From contig NC_088300.1 of the NCBI RefSeq assembly GCF_032854445.1, forward strand, positions 79,647,084 to 79,711,083: DNA of 64,000 bases. Direction: 5' to 3'. The notes beneath the pieces were generated by a model that had not been told where the DNA came from, made no database searches, and worked only from the letters and a program-made list of their open reading frames with translations. This document shows, piece by piece, positions 12,991 to 24,913 of the stretch. The DNA comes from Liolophura sinensis. Lineage: Eukaryota; Mollusca; Polyplacophora; Chitonida; Chitonidae. The position numbers and the translations under genes are program-made. How positions within the stretch are numbered: the stretch's first letter is position 1; each line of letters starts with the position of its first letter.

Positions 12991-14585
12991 TACCTTATGG
13001 GGTTAACGTGTAACTGAACAGTTCCTACGAACATTGGTCCTGTCATGTTTTTATGTGTAGACAGAAGACATACACAGAGAGAAGACATACGGTTGCCAGG
13101 ATGAAGCTGGTGTTAAGGTTGTGAGACATTAGCCCAATATGCCACAGAGAAGACTACGTGCTCTGCCGCTCCTCTCTGGCTATACGTTTGCTGCATACTT
13201 TAGCAGGTCATCTTGAAAATAATCAACTTGCCGTTTTAGCCAACCTCCCCAGGGGCTGTATGGCTGCCGACAGACTGCGGGTCTGATTGCTGCACCGCTG
13301 TTGGTCAAAGTTACATCCAACTGATGACTTCAACAGTCAGATTAATCGATCATTTATTTAAAGACTCAATCTGTGTTCACCAGACGATGACTAATGGAAC
13401 GACATACGTATATGCTGAGTAACTACATCAGGAAATGGTAGTGCATTAAGGGGAAACAATTTCATTTTTCATTTTAAAAAAGAATAATTCTACATTCCCA
13501 GCTGTTCGACACTTGTAGCTGAGTAGTTTTAGGGACAATTTCAGCGCATAGATCAGTGATCACATCCAAATGCTGGAATACTTTCTTGGACTAGGTGTAT
13601 TTTAAGAAGAACTAAAATACTTTCTTGGACTAGCTATATTTTTAAGAGGAACTACAGATAACATAGTGACTGTGGTAAGAAACAGAATGAAAATAGCTTA
13701 AGGGGAAAAGTGATGGTCCTTGGGAAATTACGTCACGTCAGCAGGTACCTGATCACACCTGTCCATCTACATTCTACGGAAACCATCTGAGGTCACACCT
13801 GTAAATGTGGGTGACTTGCCATTCATCTGGATAGAAAAATCAAGGAAGGCCACGAGTCACTGGACAAACCAGCTGAGGTCACACCTGTAAATGTACATTG
13901 TAAATACCTCGTAATGATTTATATTTGGTGATTCACCTGCATATGGTTATTAGGATATCAAAGGAAACGACGAGACAATATGTACACAAGGGTGTGGTTT
14001 GGTTTAGTTCAGATTTAAGACGAGCAGAACGCAACAACAACCTTCGCCTGATTCAATTCAGGCACCTGTCGACTCTGCACCTAAGTACCGGCTTGGCAGG
14101 TGTACGGCAGGCGAGATGTACACAGCTGGAAAATGGTAGGCGTAATTGTTGTGAACGTGAGCAATAAATTGTTCAGTAAAATTGATTTCATTATGCCAAG
14201 TACACCCACACATCTCATTATTACTTACTTATTATTACTTACTTACAGTGCACCTCTCTACATCACATAGAGGCGCCACATTTTACAGTGCTCCTATCCA
14301 CAACACAATGGTATGGACTAAAACTTGCAGAACTTTTTTTTTTTAAATTTGACACATAACCACCGAAACTAAGACATGAAAAAAGCCTTTCAAATTCGTC
14401 TAGGGCACCCTATACACATTTCTGGGAATTTCTAACAGTAGTAGTATTAATTAATCCTTCAAAGTTTAGTGAATTCATGAATATAGAGTTAAACATCGAT
14501 CAAATAAATAAATAAATAATCGAAGTTTATTGTTTGTGTCAGTGACATGCCTCTAGCTACTCAGCAATAGAATCTATAACATTTT
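12991..14585. other. No gene seen
   Basis: Unique sequence with one local duplication: gaggtcacacctgtaaatgt occurs at about 13790 and 13874. The 80-codon open frame at 13925-14167 has no recognised features. Confidence 0.55.
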
Positions 14586-14589
14586 CCAC

Positions 14590-14735
14590 AGATACACACA
14601 AGGTTGCCTAGACGGACACACAAGGTGCCCTAGATGGACACACGAGGTACACGAGGTGCCCTAGACGGACACATGAGGTACACGAGGTGCCCTAGACGGA
14701 CACACAAGGTTCCCTAGACGGACACACGAGGATTA
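14590..14735. repeat. Short ~22-bp tandem repeat
   Basis: Units of ggacacacaaggtgccctaga with an occasional extra cgaggta module repeat about six times. Confidence 0.85.
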
Positions 14736-16165
14736 GTGTCCAGGCCAATTTATACATACATGTATATGAGAACGGGATATGAAAGTTTTAGCTGATGCCA
14801 GTGTCTTGGCACATGATTATGTCACCCCGATCATGATATTTAAGTATACTCACTGTTTGCTAAGGTTTAGTTTTTGAATCTCATTGTTGTGATAAGTGTA
14901 AAACACAAAGGGATCTATGGTGAAGTATTAATGTGCACAGGAGTATATCAGGAGGACCTTAAGATTTCAGGGAAAGTAGAACTTAGTCGTTGAAAGAAAA
15001 ATGTTTGTATGCTGTTTTAATTTTGTACACAAATCGCGATACCATGCACACCTTCTAATATAAAACATTCCGAACCACCTACCACTAAATACCCAAGGAC
15101 AAGGAGTTTAAGCGTACTAAACTAGGACGTGGTGGTGACTGGCCTGAAAACTTTTATGTTTCACGTTTTAAAATCAGATTAGTGTGTATATTCATGATAT
15201 AGCCTACAGAACACGAGGAACAATTTTAAATATGACATTCACAATCTGAGACTGAAATCAGCCACTTGTAGGCACAAACGTCATTGTTGTACCAGAATTT
15301 AAATTAGTTTTAAATTAGTTCCATCAGGCCCATCTTCGAAAGCCGTTACTAACACATAGGCCGCGCAAACAATATCTCCATTGTTAGTTCTGGTTGCATT
15401 TCATGGCATGAAGGAACACATTCAACTCTAACCTATTCATTTGGGCTCCTTTGAGCACAAAACGGACGTGGGACATACAGAATAGACTGCAATAATACAC
15501 ATGCATCCAGTTGTATTGGTGGAGTATTTTCAGTCAGGGTATAAGCGTCACGCCTGCTCCGGCCTATTGTAGTTCGCCATACATGGAGGCCTGTTTGTGC
15601 ACTGCAGCAAAATATGGACAACTAACGCCGTGACACCGACTGCAAAGAGCTCGCTTTGGTGGTAGTATTTCCAGATCATTCGTCCCATGTATAAGTCAGA
15701 TACACGGCCGTTTACCCGTGTCTTCACCTGCAGAAATCAACAATAGGGTTGGTCCGTAGGTCTTTGCATGAAATTTCTTTCCTAGAAAATAGTAAGTATA
15801 TTTTTTCTAAAGACTGAGTCACGTGATTACGTAACATTTCATATCCACTAGACATTTATATTAAGTACTATATCAGCCGTAATCAAATTTTGTGTTTAAT
15901 ATCTACTTGGAATATATGGCCCATTAGGCCTATACACCATGCACCGTTCACTAGGTTTTATATTTCACAACATACCAGTGGCCTCTTGCACGAAGCGATC
16001 GTAAGCAAATGGTGATTGTGACATATATCTTGAAAATGTGTTGCCATGGTAGTTACAATCAGTTTAGGTTATTACCGCTCTAGCGCCGTATACCTAAACG
16101 ATCATTCAGGGCCATACAACTTTAACTACGTCTTACACGAAGGTCAACAATAATCATTGTCTGCG
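14736..16165. other. No gene seen
   Basis: Unique sequence. No exon, RNA or transposon end was recognised on either strand. Confidence 0.55.
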
Positions 16166-16224
16166 TTTTTGGTTGTCCCATTCTAATAGCGCTTTGAAGG
16201 CCTATGGTCAATTAACGTTACCGG

Positions 16225-16560
16225 ATCATAATGCTGTTATGCGCCAAAGCTTTAGCAAGGGAACGGATAAGCGTCGAAGGTATAGCAAAAGGAGAGATAT
16301 TCGCCAAAGATATAACAGGGATATGCGCCAGAGCTATAGCCAGAGAAGAGATATACGTCAAAGGTATAACAAAAGGAGGGACAATGGCAGGGATATGCGC
16401 CAAAGCTATAGTCAGAGAAGAGATATGCGTCAAAGGTATAGCAAAAGGAGGGATATGCGCCAAATAAATAGCAAAAGGTGGGATATGCTCGAAATCTATG
16501 GCAAAAGAGGGGATATGCACTAAAGTTACAGCACGAGGAGGGATATGCTGTAGGCCTATT
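16225..16560. repeat. 30-bp minisatellite, ~11 copies
   Basis: Units of 30 bp (ggagggatatgcgccaaag + gtatagcaaaa) repeat about 11 times. The period is divisible by three, so a 10-residue repeat (RRDMRQxYSx) appears in the + frame at 16173-16523 and a different 10-residue repeat on the minus strand at 16218-16577. Both strands being open is what a codon-length repeat without stops gives; I do not treat either as a gene. Confidence 0.9.
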
Positions 16561-16602
16561 ACATTACTTGTTGACATCTCAATTCACATTTAACCAGATG
16601 GT

Positions 16603-16732
16603 ATTTTCACGATGTTTCCCCGGGCTCTGCCCGGTTTCCTCCCACCATAATACTGGCCGCCGTCGTATAAGTGAAATATTCTTGAGTACGGCGTAAAACA
16701 CCAATCAAATAAATAAATAAATTTTCACGATG
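16603..16732 (+). mobile_element. 5'-truncated tRNA-derived SINE with target duplication
   Basis: The body at 16615-16720 matches the 3' half of the full-length SINE at 30053-30301: ccccgggctctgcccggtt, ggccgccgtcgtataagtg, tgaaatattcttgagta and an (aaat)n tail. It is flanked by the direct repeat attttcacgatg at 16603-16614 and 16721-16732, the signature of target-primed insertion. The tRNA-like head is missing. Confidence 0.9.
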
Positions 16733-18756
16733 AATAGTTAAAAACACCAGTCAGCTACATGTTATCTCCCTTGAATGAGTGGTTTGAGCGCAACGCAACC
16801 TCCACCCCCCTCCACCCACCGCCCACCACCACCACCACTCCCCACCCCACATCAAACCCCACCCCAATACACACACACCGTTACAGAAGCCCAGGCCATG
16901 TTACATGGGTCTCCATGGATACACGAGAATCCAGTGGATGTGAGTAAATTTTGGTCTTTTCAGATTGAATCTTATGTTACGTCCATATTTCACTCATTAT
17001 GTTCTAAGTCTCAAGTCAGCCGACGGGTCACCCTGACTGGGATTTGAAAGTTTTTGTTGCAGTGACTACAACATGGAAGTATGGCGGTCTTCGAAAGTCT
17101 ATATTAAATCATTATCAGTAATGTCAGTTTTGTTCGTGTGTCACATGCAAATTTGTTGCCTATTAACTTCCTCTCTCGATATAGTCTGCCTCTAATCGGA
17201 TTTATTTATGATCCCCGGGGTCACCCCTAAGAATATTTAAATCATTTTTTGTTGTTGTTGCACGTCGTTGATTACTAGATGTAGAGCATAGGTCTTAACA
17301 GATAGATCGATCTTTACATTGTTATGTCCTGTGATACTGTGTAAAGCAGGCTGTCCAGTTACAGTGAAATTAAATTTCGATTGTTTTCTCTTTACCCTAT
17401 TCTCTATTTTAAAAAAAAGAGAGGAATGTTTCACCACAAGGTGGCGAATCGATGGAATTATCTCCCCTTGTATCTTGCGTTCAGAATGTTACTCTTCAGA
17501 CACAAAGTCAGTCTGCACTATATTTCCCATCATCGGTAATTATTATTACTCTTTCATCTCCCTATATGTTCGCTATACATTCTCTGTAAATCGTGTTTCC
17601 GAGAGAACTTGACCCTCAATGTTTACCACGCCCGATACCACAAATTGAGTGCCTCATCATCCCCAGCAGTACTTATAGCTTAGAAATTTTCACCGAGCAA
17701 TGTGTATCTTGTCGTGCAATATCTTAAGCCTGAAAAACAAATATGAGATTATACACGGTCTGTACTTCTGCTTTTTAAGTCACCTTATATTGCTTATTTA
17801 TGTAATGAGTATAAAGGTACACGTGTATGAAGTTCCTTGTAGATATGAGGATGTGGGCTGGAGCTAGGAGTGTGTTTCCGCATGCATACAGGATTATGGG
17901 TACGTGCTGTTTTACGTGTGTCGCTAGCATGTCACAGAATGTCCTCACATCGTGTTGATGTCGGCATGTTAATCATCAAGCAGGTGAGCGTCCACTGTAG
18001 TCACACATTAGATGCTATATGGAATCTTATTGAGCTGACGTCTATTTTCACCTGTAAACATAACGATTACACATATATTAGCATTGCTGACGAGAGACAC
18101 AAACAGTTAAGGTAGTGACACGACGATAGTCGGGCTCACGGCTTCAGGGAGTTAGGGTAGTGACTCGACGATAGTCCGGCTCACGGCTTCTATATTCACA
18201 TTTCCTCGTCCAATATGATGGAGAGGAACAAAGATTTGATAAGTTTTGGGGTCCAGTCCTTTTTTCTTAAGGCGTGCTCAAGGAGACACCCCGTCCGCTT
18301 ACCAAAGTAAGTAATAATAAATATTGCATTTCGATGTATAGAAAAGTGTTAGGTCTATATCGATTATTAAGATATAGCTTTCAGGACGGGAGAGAATGAC
18401 AAAAAAAGAAAAACAAAAATTAGAAAGTTGTTGTGGCATGTTTTGCATGATTAAATTTCTTTTTCACAAATTTTCCATGTAGATTAATTAGACTGTAAGC
18501 AGGCTAAGTCTGGATAAAACCATTTTACAGTTCTTCTGGGTAATAGGCTGGTTATACGTGGTAATCACGGTCAGCATTTGCCCCGTGATTCAGACTAATG
18601 CAAAAGTGGGGGTTAAATACACCTTTAGCCATGTTTACCATAAGAAAATCATAAATGTTAATGTTAACCATAAATATGTTTTCGCTTCCAGAAGATGTTT
18701 TTCGCATTTTGTATCTAAATAAACTTTTCTCTTAAGGACTGTAAATAGCGTTATGT
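16733..18756. other. No gene seen; C-rich tract and a local duplication
   Basis: A pyrimidine-rich (C/A) tract lies at about 16798-16880. A ~47-bp tandem duplication (gtagtgac.cgacgatagtc.ggctcacggcttc) lies at about 18108-18190. The remaining sequence shows no recognised exon or RNA. Confidence 0.55.
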
Positions 18757-19170
18757 GTGAATGCCGAGCAGGTCCCGAATTACCCTGACGGCCGACGGCC
18801 AAATAACGGCCTGTCAATTTAGGATATACGGACGCGGCAAAATGATATCCCCTGAGTTGTGTGTGACTGCCGAGCAGGTCCCGAATTACCCTGACGGGCC
18901 GACGGCCAAATAACGGCCTGTCAATTTAGGATATACAGACGCGGCAAAATGATATCCCCTGAGTTGTGTGTGACTGCCGAGCAGGTGTCTCATGAATTGT
19001 GTGTGACTGCCAAGCAGGTGTCTCATGAATTGTGTGTGACTGGCGAGAAGGTGTCCCATGAGCTGTGTTTGACTGCCGAGCAGGTGTCCCATGAATTGTG
19101 TGTGACTGCTGAGCAGGTGTCCCTTGAATTGTGTGTGACTGCCGAGCAGGTGTTTCGTGAATTGTGGGTG
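18757..19170. repeat. 33-bp minisatellite preceded by a ~108-bp duplication
   Basis: At 18757-18960 a block containing gccgagcaggtcccgaatta and gacgcggcaaaatgatatcc occurs twice about 108 bp apart. It then passes into about seven 33-bp units (tgtgtgactgccgagcagg + tgtcccatgaat). Because 33 is divisible by three, 11-residue repeat peptides appear on both strands; this is a by-product of unit length. Confidence 0.9.
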
Positions 19171-19204
19171 TCGATTGCCGACGGTTACAACGATTTAGCA
19201 TAAG

Positions 19205-19412
19205 CCACACATATGGTGTGTTACATCATTTTGACACACGTATAGTGTGTCACGTCAGTGTGACGCCTGTATGGTGTGTCACATCAGTGTGACACGCGTA
19301 TGGTGTGTCACACCAATGTGACGCATATGTGATGTGCCACATCAGTGTGACACATGTGTGGTGTGTCACATCAGTGTGACACATGCATGCTGTGTCATGT
19401 CAGTGTGACATG
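19205..19412. repeat. ~29-bp minisatellite
   Basis: About seven units of gtgtgacacgtatggtgtgtcacatca with palindromic gtgacac/gtgtcac halves, giving each unit hairpin potential. Confidence 0.88.
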
Positions 19413-19789
19413 TCAGAGATCGAGACTGAGTCAGTGTATTTAATCAAGGTTAATTGTCGATGTTTCATCACCTATACTTGTAATCTTAAATCACTAATAG
19501 TACATATTACATATGCTACACGTAAAACTAAGACCACTAACGCTTCTCCATTTAGCTGAATTACCTCGTTTGCCCATAACAACTGGCAAAACTTCATGTT
19601 TACAAATGACAGCCAGACGTCAGATTTACAAATGAGAAAGACGTCATTAGTTCAGACTCCTTCGACAATAGTTATTTGAGAAGTTGTGTTGTCAGGGTCA
19701 GTGGCTCGAATCTTGCTTAAAATTTTGAATTAATTAGCTATCTAATTTATGGAAAATTTTACTTGAGTACTTTTTCTCAGAAAAAAAAT
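19413..19789. other. No gene seen
   Basis: Unique AT-rich sequence between a minisatellite and a MITE-like element. Nothing was recognised. Confidence 0.55.
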
Positions 19790-20002
19790 CTGTTACATTT
19801 AACAGAAAGACTCATGTCTAAATGATGCTGGAATGCATTATGCTATTGCAGCAGATTATTCTGTTAAAAATAAAACATATATTTTATTTATTCAACTTAA
19901 ATATTCTATTACATTAACAGGATATTATGTTGAATATGCCAGAATATTGTGTCATAATAACAGAATACATCACTAAAACAACAGACTTTCTGTTAAAATT
20001 AA
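19790..20002. mobile_element. MITE-like element A, copy 1
   Basis: The ends are inverted: atttaacagaaagact at the left (about 19797) and agactttctgttaaaat at the right (about 19984). The interior is AT-rich with several internal tctgtta/taacaga motifs. A related copy lies at 41980-42195, where aacagaaagtctgttgtctg begins the same internal order (ctgctattg, atattgtgtcat). Two dispersed copies with inverted ends and no coding capacity fit a MITE; the superfamily is not determined. Confidence 0.65.
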
Positions 20003-20097
20003 AACATTCACCTTTTGATTGATATGTGTTTGTATGAAAATCATCTGTATAAATACTTATGTCATCTTGTATAATTGATATGTTCCTACTAGTTCCA

Positions 20098-20384
20098 GTA
20101 CTAGTGTGGTGAATGTGTTAACGGACTGTTATCCTGTGTAGTGAATCTGTTAACGGACTGTTATCCTGTGTGGTGAATCTGTTAACGGAATGTTACAATA
20201 TGTAGTGAATCTGTTCACGGAATGTTATCATGTGTAGCGGGTGACTGAATCTGTGCTGTCATATGTAACGGGGTGACTGAATCTGTTAACGGAGTGTTAT
20301 CCCGTGTAGCAGGGTGACTGAATCTGTTAACGGACTGTTATCCCGTGTAGAGGGGGGCGGGGGCACTGAATCTGTTAAAGGACA
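20098..20384. repeat. ~41-bp minisatellite, left half
   Basis: Units contain gtgactgaatctgttaacgg and tgttatcctgtgtagcggg. The same unit resumes at 20820, after the foldback element at 20385-20795, so the two halves were one array split by an insertion. Confidence 0.9.
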
Positions 20385-20795
20385 ACTGAGACCTGTGCGT
20401 AAAAATAAATTCATTTCTTTTTTTCAGATTTTTTGAGAGTGTTTAAAGGCATTAAAATATTTGAAAACTATGGTGGGCTTTATGAGCCATACTAACGGTA
20501 GCGAGGAACTCTGACGTCACATCATCTTTTTTCCCCGATGTTCACCTGAAGGAAGGAATTTTTGGGAACATTATTTCAGTAATTTTTCACTCATGGGTAA
20601 AAAAGAGTTATTCCAACATTCAGTGTCGTGATGAGGGTTTGATAAACTTCATGTGACGTCAGAGCCTCTAACCTCTGGGGGTCCATAAAGCCCTCCTTAA
20701 AAGTCAAATGTTTGAACGCCTTTCACAAGAATCTGAAAAAAGGAATGAAACTTTATTTATACATAGTTATAAGTGGTCTACTTAGTGATGCCTAC
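20385..20795. mobile_element. Foldback (long-TIR) MITE-like element inside a minisatellite
   Basis: The left arm (about 20396-20530) and right arm (about 20645-20785) are inverted copies. Plus-strand left ttttttcagattttttgag and ggtgggctttat pair with right-arm agaatctgaaaaaagg and ataaagccctcc. Both arms carry TGACGTCA-type strings (ctctgacgtcac near 20510; gtgacgtcagag near 20652) at matching places. The arms are about 120-140 bp with a ~110-bp loop and no coding capacity. It lies inside the 41-bp array. The exact ends and target duplication are not resolved by eye. Confidence 0.75.
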
Positions 20796-20819
20796 TTCGA
20801 TTTTTAGAGGTCTTTTCCT

Positions 20820-21010
20820 TTAACTGAGTGTCATCCTGTTTAACCGGGTGACTGAATAACGGAGAGACTGAATAACGGAGTGTTGTCCTGTTTAGCGGGT
20901 GACTGAATAACGGAGAGACTGAATAACGGAGTGTTATCCTGTTTAACGGGGTGACTAAATCTGGTAATGGAGAGTTATCCTGTGTAGCAGAGTAACTGAA
21001 TCTGTTGACG
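20820..21010. repeat. ~41-bp minisatellite, right half
   Basis: Continuation of the array at 20098-20384, with gtgactgaataacggagag variants and tgttatcctgtttagcggg. About four units remain before the array ends near 21010. Confidence 0.88.
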
Positions 21011-21603
21011 TGCGGACTCATATACGTAATCGTCCTATCTCTAGATTAAGGCGATTAAAGCATTAACTGTATGTGATCACCTGGGTATTTACCCTATGTT
21101 TATATGGCAGATGTAAGGCAGTCTGCTGCGAGGGATACGTGTTCAATGATTGACAGGTAGAGCGTGGGTGCCATTAGCAGTGAAACACTGGTTATAATCA
21201 TTGATTTGGAGGGCGAACAGCACGGTCATTTATACCATTTGTAGGGTTAACTGTATGCAGTTCAGCAGCACCTCTTACCTATCCCTATTGCATTTCTCTA
21301 TTCACATGTGTCAAATTGAGTATTCTTTTCTTTTTTATATGCAGGTCGGCCTGGGACTGGACTGGCAATGACTGGGGGCCGCTGGAGTGAAGCTGGGTGA
21401 CAGCTACAGGTAGCTCCAGTATTAAGAGATGAAAGGTTAACCTTCCGTGTCAAGAAATCGCGCTGTTACGCAATCCTACAAAAATGTATCCCCCATGAGG
21501 ACTTCATGCCAGCTGCACTACAGAGCTAGGTCCTTGTTCATGATTTTGCTAAGTTGTCACTTTTCACTGGAGCGTTAATATTCTTTAAGAAATCGGACTC
21601 ACG
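21011..21603. other. Probable 5' flank and untranslated exon of the first fucosyltransferase gene
   Basis: Unique sequence. A good acceptor-like site, ttcttttctttttt followed by atatgcag, ends at 21344, so a 5'-untranslated stretch of the coding exon could run from 21345 to 21603. No TATA box or promoter can be assigned with confidence. Confidence 0.4.
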
Positions 21604-22598
21604 ATGCGCTTTCATTCCAAGAGAATCGTGACATTTGGCCTAACGGTTTGCATTGGGGTTTTGATTGTCATCAATGTGTATAACATTGACTCGTGGACAC
21701 AACATGCGAGCTCCCCACCCTGGAACCGCCAGTCTCGGCTGGAGTTACACGCTGAGGGCCGAGCTGTACATCTCTCTCCCCAGTACCTCGACGAGAACCA
21801 AGATTTGGGGATGGCTCTGGACAAAGTAGATGTCCGTAAGACCGCAGAGAGGCGGGTGTTGTCACAATCTAACGTTTGGCCAAACTCAGCAGACCCTGAT
21901 GATGACAGAATAGTCAAACAGATGACATATATCCCCAGATCCTTGATGAATTTAAATGAGAGCGACCAACACGGCAGCAAAGTCATCCTCGTGTACACTG
22001 GCATGGGGGGTTGGGCCGTGCAGCCTGGTCAGCAGACCTTCCTAGAACAGAAATGTCCCGTGAACCGGTGCTTTGTCACCAGCAACAGGGAATTCCAGGA
22101 AACTGCAGACGTGATGTTGTTCAAACATGGTGTAAGTGTTCCGTCCATTCAACGGCTCCCGAGGCAAATCTGGGTGCTGTATATGCTGGAGTCTCCATAC
22201 CACACCCCAAGCTTGTCCAGCCTCAGAAACGTCTTTAACTGGACGGCGACTTACAGACACGATTCTACAATTGTAACACCGTATGAAAAATTTGTACCCT
22301 ATAATTCTTCAAAAGTAATGAAAAGGAACAGTAAAAACTATGCTGCCGGGAAAACCAAGAAAGTGGCTTGGTTCGTATCAAACTGTGGAGCTAGGAACGG
22401 GCGAAGACAAGTGGCTAATGAACTGGCCCAATACATAGATGTGGACATCTACGGTGCTTGTGGGCCTTTGAAGTGCCCTCGTTTTCAATCTAACGACTGC
22501 TTCGAGCTGTTGAACAAACACTATAAATTCTACCTCGCCTTCGAAAATTCTAACTGCATGGACTATATAACAGAAAAGTTTTTTGTTAATGGACTGCA
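21604..22598 (+). CDS. Alpha-1,3-fucosyltransferase (GT10) paralogue 1, coding exon 1
   Basis: Encodes the first 331 residues, plus two bases of codon 332, of a predicted 447-residue type II Golgi enzyme that would transfer fucose from GDP-fucose to N-acetylglucosamine-containing glycans. Visible features are a short basic cytoplasmic tail, a membrane anchor at about residues 8-26 (IVTFGLTVCIGVLIVINVY), a stem, then the GT10 domain: NWTATYRHDSTI at 212-223, KVAWFVSNC at 253-261 and the donor-binding signature LAFENSNCMDYITEKFF at 311-327. The exon ends at a GT donor (ca|gtaagt) in phase 2; reading on hits TAA at once. The start ATG at 21604 gives the expected tail-anchor layout. The precise acceptor glycan cannot be told from sequence. 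Length and motifs are normal for the family and there are no internal stops. Confidence 0.93.
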
Positions 22599-22914
22599 GT
22601 AAGTATGGATTTTGATATTTTTATACGCACACGATCTTCAGCCCACATAATTCTAAATGTAATTGACATAAGTAACCGTTTTCATGAGCCTCAACAGAGA
22701 ATCTTCCCTCGCAAATGACGCCTCCTAATACATTCACGTCTTGTATATTTACCTGGGAAATTCTCTGTACAAAGTGTTATCATGGACTAGTGATACACTG
22801 ATATGTATACAAATGCATCTGAAATTTGAAATTGCATTTACTTGTAATTAACTCGAGTTGGAAAGTTTGGAAAGTTTTTGTTGGGTCTTGGAATTATAAA
22901 GAACAGTCGCCCCA

Positions 22915-23580
22915 TGGTGCATTCTTCCAGATAGACCAGACGGTTTGGGTTGTGAACCACAGAGCCTGGGATCATGGACCAGAGCGTCTGTAGTTCATGC
23001 CAGAGGGCTGGAGGCCATGAACTAAAGGGCCTACGGTTGCCAGGGATTATGAACTAAAGAGTCTAGGTTCATGAACCAGAAAGCCTCGGATCATGAACCA
23101 GAGGACATGTGGTCATGATCCAGAGGACATGTGGTCATGAACCAGAGGGCCTGAGTTTATGAACCAATGGTCAAATCTGGATATCATTGGGGTTGGGTTG
23201 TGAACAAAGAGGTCTGGGGTACTGGACCAGCGGATTTGGGTTGTGAACAAGGGTGTCAAGGGTCCTGGTTTCCTGGACCACAGGATATAGGCTATAAAAA
23301 AAGAGCATGGGTCCTGGACCAGAGGGTATAGGCTGTGAACATGGGGGCTTGGGGTCCTGACCAGACGGTTTGGGTTGTAAACAAGAGAGCTTGAAGTCCT
23401 GGATCAGACGGTTTCGGCTGTGAACAAGGGGGCCTGGGGTCCTGACCAGAGGGTTTAAGTTGTGAACAAGGAGCCTGGGGTCCTGGATCAGATTTTGGCG
23501 GTGAACAAGAGGGCCTTGGGTCCTGGACCAGAGGGTATGGGATATGAACAAGGGTCTTTGGGTTATGAGGGCCTAGGAGT
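22915..23580. repeat. Variable-length minisatellite in the intron
   Basis: Units of about 28-42 bp contain gaaccagag/gaacaagag, ggcctggggtcctggacc and ggtttgggttgt. Unit length and sequence vary, which marks an older array. An open minus-strand frame (23171-23551) is a repeat artefact. Confidence 0.85.
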
Positions 23581-23817
23581 AGTTAACCAGAAGACTTACA
23601 CGTGTCATTTCGGGATGGATTTAAATATATGTATATAAACGTGTCATAAATAAGCACAGCAGGTTAGCAATGCAGGTTAGCAATGCATGTTTGCGGTGCA
23701 ATACCCTGCAGTGCTTATTGTGTGACACCTTTGTGTATATGCTCAGTTTATTCTCGGATAACTTACATGCAGAAATCCTTTGCTGGCACAGCCAATATGC
23801 TTTTCTCGTCCTATTCG

Positions 23818-23908
23818 CGGATTTAACAGTGATTGCTTACCAACTACGCGGATTTAGCAGTGATTGCTTTCCAACTTCTCGGATTTAGCGGTGACTGGTT
23901 ACCAACTT
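23818..23908. repeat. ~31-bp tandem repeat, 3 copies
   Basis: Three units of cggatttagcagtgattgct + taccaacta lie near the middle of the intron. Confidence 0.8.
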
Positions 23909-24564
23909 AACGCTATTCCTCGACTGGGCATCGTTATGATACATCTGTGGCAATTTGGGGATTTACCATTGAACACTTTAATGTGCTTACTTTGTGATAG
24001 TTGATAGGATTGGTTATTCTATAGCCTTTGGCAAACCTTCCAATATTTTCGTGATTTGCGTACCATTTGTGTACAGCACCTATGCCGCTACATCCGCTTT
24101 AGACCATTGCCACCATTAGGAGATTTTGTGCAAAACATCTTCAACAACGCCGACATGACGGGGGTCACGGTGATGAGGCAAGAAGTGATGACATAGAACC
24201 GAAAAGCTCAGTCTCAAACTTTGTTTCTAACAATACTTTATGCACATGTATTCAGCGCGATTATTACCAACTCCTGGAACAATTTCATGGATGCGAGGAC
24301 ACCAGTGGTGAGGCTAAGATTAACCAGCCGGCGAGCATCGTAGAAGCTCCAAATGTCGACCTCGTCTAGTGGTGGCAGTGATATAAAGTATAGAGCGAGA
24401 CAGGGGCACATGCGCTGTAAGGATAAGTCTGTGTATATCTATCCGTATAGATGTATAAACTTGTTTATAATTTTACAGGAGCAAATAAAATAACTTTAAT
24501 TCATTCCTTGGTGGATGTTGCACGGCAATGGTTTTAGCATGTTTCTGTTTTCTCTTTTCGACAG

Positions 24565-24913
24565 GAATGACATAGTCCCTATAGTAATGGGTGCTAGGCC
24601 AGAAGACTACAAGCGAGCGGCACCACCTCATTCTTATATACACGTGGAAGATTTCGAATCCCCGAAACTGCTGGCCGAATACTTGCATAAACTAGACCAG
24701 AATGATGATTTGTACAACGACTACTTCCGGTGGAAGGGCACAGGACAGTTTATCAACACTTACTTTTGGTGCAGATTATGTGCTCTGGCGCATGACGTGG
24801 ACAATTCCCCAACGCCATTTGAAGACGTTGAAAAGTGGTGGAGGGGAAATGGGGTGTGTATAGGCCAGGAGAGGTGGGACGCGTTCTCACGGAGGATGAG
24901 ACAGCTGACCTGA
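24565..24913 (+). CDS. Alpha-1,3-fucosyltransferase (GT10) paralogue 1, terminal exon
   Basis: Encodes residues 332-447 of the enzyme started at 21604. Read after the acceptor at 24563-24564, it gives NDIVPIVMG (the conserved VPxVMG segment that follows the donor-binding motif), then PHSYIHVEDF, YFRWKG (385-390) and a CxxC pair (Cys401, Cys404) typical of the C-terminal part of animal alpha-1,3-fucosyltransferases. The TGA stop is at 24911-24913. The first ATG in this open frame (24515) lies in the intron and is not used. The exon pairs cleanly with exon 1 in phase 2. No polyadenylation signal was identified. Confidence 0.92.

Larger units (their letters stand above)
22599..24564 (+). other. 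Intron of fucosyltransferase paralogue 1
   Basis: The 1,966-bp intron runs from gtaagt to a ttctcttttcgacag acceptor. Splicing joins CA to G and restores a glutamine codon followed by NDIVPIVMG, the expected continuation of GT10. It contains two minisatellites (22915-23580 and 23818-23908). Confidence 0.9.

Noticed and set aside
16173-16577. 10-residue repeat proteins on both strands
   Set aside because: A 30-bp unit without stops gives open frames on both strands; no hydrophobic core, signal or known family.
24515-24564. ATG at 24515 as start of a small separate gene
   Set aside because: The open frame upstream of 24565 is the intron end; spliced to exon 1 it restores the GT10 domain exactly.
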